Source: Epiperipatus broadwayi
Taxonomy: Eukaryota; Onychophora; Udeonychophora; Euonychophora; Peripatidae
DNA: 64,000 nucleotides
Direction of reading: 5' to 3'
Assembly (NCBI GenBank): GCA_028023455.1
Contig: JAQFVV010006311.1
Coordinates: forward strand, 372,001-436,000
Each line of letters starts with the position of its first letter. The first letter of the stretch is position 1. The notes under the pieces were generated by a model. It was given only the letters and a program-made list of their open reading frames with translations. It made no database searches and was not told where the DNA came from. Made by a program: the position numbers and the translations under genes. Positions 61,371 to 64,000 of the stretch are shown here, piece by piece.

Positions 61371-62735
61371 AGGTAATAAAAACATAGTGACTGTTTTCAA
61401 TTAACTTTAACCTTTGGAATTTGAGAAAAGGTGTGATCTATATACATGTTTTTACTTTGATAGTAGAAATTTACAAATTAATTAAAAGATTTCAAAAATA
61501 GACATTTTTATAATTATCAAAAACATGCTTATTTTTAATTTTTCAAAATCAGAATAAAAATATTAATTTTTATTTATCAGATGTTTTTTAAATATTTAAT
61601 TTTATAATAAAATATTATTTTAAATCCAAAGTTATTTAACCATTTATTTATTATTTTTATTTCAGTGAATGTAAAAAATATATACTACAATTTTTGTCTG
61701 TGTTTATTTCTAGTTTAACTTTATTTTACATATATATATATATATGCACACACACTATATTATTGTGTATTATGCAACCCAACTGGTTACATTATATATA
61801 TATTGTACACATTTCAATTGTGCCTTGTGCCTCAATTAAAATAGTAAGATTCACAAAGTAGCAAATTTCAAGTCAGTAATATTCTTTATAACTTTTTAAA
61901 ACTAAAAGTACAGCAATTACACTTAAAACTAAGTTATATAATGTTATTAATGCATTAAGTAATATTTGAAGTACATATTGATAGCTTATTATAATATTGC
62001 TTAAGATATAATAATGTACTAATATTTATTAAAATAATGTAGTTTTATTATAAATAAATTTAAATTTTAATAATTATCCAGTAAATCTATAAAGTTGGTT
62101 AGCTCAAGATATCTTAAATAAATCATTAAATAATATTATGATAAAGCATTGTCCAATGAAAGCATTTTTAATTATATGTGTCTGGTTGTCTGTGCTTGTG
62201 TGTATTATTTTGCAACATTTAATTTGCTAACAATAATAATTATTTTAATTACTTTAATTAAAAAAGTATTATATCATGCACAGGGATTATCATCTTTAAT
62301 GATCCCATATATTTATTTCATAGCAAGCTTAAGAATTTTTGTTGCTTGTTTTCAATCTAATATCCACCATTACTATTATTATTACACTCATTTTTGCATT
62401 CAAATACAGAACTTATTGATATTTCAAAAGATGGAAGCAGAGCAATATTTGGATATCCATATGTCAATTATTTATTTAAAAAATAATACACGTTATTTAA
62501 ATATTTGTACTATAAGATATTTGTGCTATATTTATTATATTAAGTTTCAACAATAGTAAACTTTATTGATTCAATAGTTACATAGTATTATAATGCCATT
62601 GCAAAATACATGTTGAATCTTATTATTATCAGTTCAATTTCAAGTCTATAATATTCATTTTTTAAAAGTACATATCTCTACAGGTAATTTTACATGATTC
62701 TATCCACTTTATCAATGTTAATTAATCATATTATT
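61371..62735. other. AT-rich intergenic stretch with TA/CA microsatellite
   Basis: A (TA)n(CA)n tract lies at about 61730-61753. The 135-aa frame at 62149-62556 is rich in Ile, Tyr and Cys with no motif and looks like chance. Confidence 0.45.
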
Positions 62736-62739
62736 GTCC

Positions 62740-64000
62740 AACAGAAGCATAATCAGGACCATGCTTTCTTTAATTTTGTTTTTTATAGCTTTGCTACTTG
62801 TCTGAGCAGGGACCAAGGAGCTGCATAAATATCGAGGCTGGTGATCTGCTTGTCTCTGACTTGAATTTTATTCAACTTATTTTCAAATGTGGCTGGATGC
62901 CTTCTGGGGTTATTACCCAATATGAATACACACCTAGTGCACCAAAGTGCATATAAAACAAACCTTGAGGCCCTTATGGCTGGTATAGACCTACCTTTGT
63001 AATTTGATATAATTTGATTCATTGTAGTATTTTTTCCTGTATTTGGCCTGCAAAATGCATCTAGTCTGCTCCAAAGGCTTTGCAGTTGAAAATTATATGC
63101 TGTAAAAAGTCTCCTCAGCCATATGGCAAAGGCCACAGAATGGATCAACTGACCTGTACATTCTTCTGTGATGTAAAAAATATTTAGTAGGTAAAGTGTT
63201 CAAATTCATCTTGATTATAAAATCTAGGAACTAAGGTTCTAGTTGCCATTTTTGTATTGCTTGATCAGATATTTGTTTCCTATTTCTAGTATTGATGGGA
63301 TCTCCTCTTTATAATTATTTTGATGTATAAATTTATATATTTCCCAATATTTATATTTTTGGTCAATTGGTCTGGAATTGTTTTCTCTCCTGCATTGGTA
63401 GGCGGTGATTGCCAAAAAACAATCTTTTGGAGGAGGTCTATCTGTAGGTGTTATCTGCTCTAGGTGTCTTAATTTAGGAAATTGAGTGAGTATAGCAATT
63501 ATAACATTCCTTGTTTTGAATGTTTGAAATGTTTGTAAACTATGCAATCCTAGTCCATTTGCTATAAAAGGGCAATTCAGTTTAGCCATTGAAATTGCCA
63601 CCGTCTTTTCCCCCAGATGAGCATGCAACATATGGAATTAATGCATGCCATAATTTTTTGAAAATTCAACTACAGGCATGTAATATGTTATCTTGGTTGT
63701 TATAAGTTTGTTAATCAGTTGCACCTTTGCATATATGGACAAATATGCCTTTGAGAGTGATTCAGTTATGCTTTTGATTTCCTCTTTCAGCTTGGCTTGG
63801 ATCTGACATCTCATTCCAGTAGCTCCTAGAAAAAAGGAAAGCCTAGGAATGGAGCTTATTTTATTAAAGGTTAGTCTTATTATCATAAGAGATGATATCT
63901 GATTATTTTAATAATCCAAATTATATTTTATTAGATTTCTTAAATTACAACAGAAGTTGTTCTTAAATTATTTCTGAAATCATATAAGACCTAAAAATAA
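62740..64000 (-). pseudogene. LINE A, C-terminal half, minus strand, reaching the window edge
   Basis: Minus strand pieces in order: IKSITESLSKAYLSIYAKVQ followed by LINKLITTKITYYMPV (63886-63638), the post-RT region usually seen as LSxxGRxxLIKxxxxxxxxY; a long frame (63631-63239) with FIANGLGLHSLQTFQ and NNYKEEIPSILEIGNKYLI; then INLNTLPTKYFLHHRRMYRS and VDPFCGLCHMAEETFYSI (about 63211-63105), a C-x2-C zinc-finger-like domain; and RFVLYALWCTRCVFILG (about 62970-62920). Three frames are needed and stops occur. It matches the 23.7-24.4 kb copy. The RT palm should lie beyond 64000 if retained. Confidence 0.78.

Noticed and set aside
62149-62556. 135-aa ORF, one of the longest in the window
   Set aside because: Composition (Ile, Tyr, Leu, Cys, Phe) is that of random AT-rich DNA with TA/TAT tracts. 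No motif or neighbouring exon signals.
1-64000. CRISPR arrays, prophage or bacterial operons
   Set aside because: No short direct repeats with regular unique spacers, no ribosome-binding-site-led gene runs, and the transposons are eukaryotic types.

Overview
This window looks like a stretch of a large, repeat-rich invertebrate nuclear genome. By eye it is roughly three quarters A+T. It has no operons, no long intact ORFs and no prokaryotic gene structure, but many TA/TG microsatellites, tRNA-derived SINEs, decayed LINEs, LTR-element relics and many inverted-repeat (foldback) elements. The style suits a lophotrochozoan such as a cephalopod mollusc. That is an impression from repeat texture, not a demonstrated match. 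No complete host gene is visible. The one piece that reads like host coding sequence is a possible 171-bp internal exon near 32.4 kb.

Layout. 0-5 kb: a foldback element (301-654) and a CpG-richer LTR-like relic on the minus strand set inside TA repeats (2119-4261). 5.8-12.5 kb: several copies of a ~475-bp repeat, here called RepA. They form an inverted pair, a three-unit tandem array ending in a perfect 59-bp-arm palindrome (the whole insert flanked by a 14-bp direct repeat), and a single copy. 12.7-16.4 kb: three short tRNA-like SINEs, two with long clear target-site duplications, and a foldback MITE. 20.4-24.4 kb: an RTE-type LINE relic and the 3' end of another LINE (LINE A). 25.5-26.5 kb: more RepA and a fourth SINE. 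33.0-33.5 and 37.6-37.9 kb: two copies of a 334-bp unit joined in different circular phases. 35.2-36.8 kb: a LINE split by a foldback element. 41.2-46.2 kb: a LINE on the minus strand split by a ~4.0-kb Merlin (ISXO2-like) DNA transposon with very long terminal inverted repeats, followed by two small MITEs. 49.5-50.4 kb: 67-bp tandem repeats. 53.1-54.6 kb: a Ty3/gypsy gag-pro-RT relic. 54.98-57.0 kb: CpG-richer sequence bounded by an exact 20-base Illumina adapter string and by a 12-mer typical of TOPO cloning vectors. 58.4-59.3 kb: an ~840-bp palindromic element. 62.7-64 kb: a second copy of LINE A on the minus strand.

The transposons do not form a pathway. What the window records is layered insertion: DNA transposons and foldbacks inside LINEs, SINEs with fresh target duplications, and two repeat families whose junctions suggest insertion of circular or concatemeric DNA. 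The observations best worth following are the nested Merlin with tandem CACGTG-bearing terminal repeats, the RepA concatemer insertion, the circularly permuted 334-bp family, the possible phase-1 exon, and the adapter sequence, which makes the assembly around 55 kb suspect.
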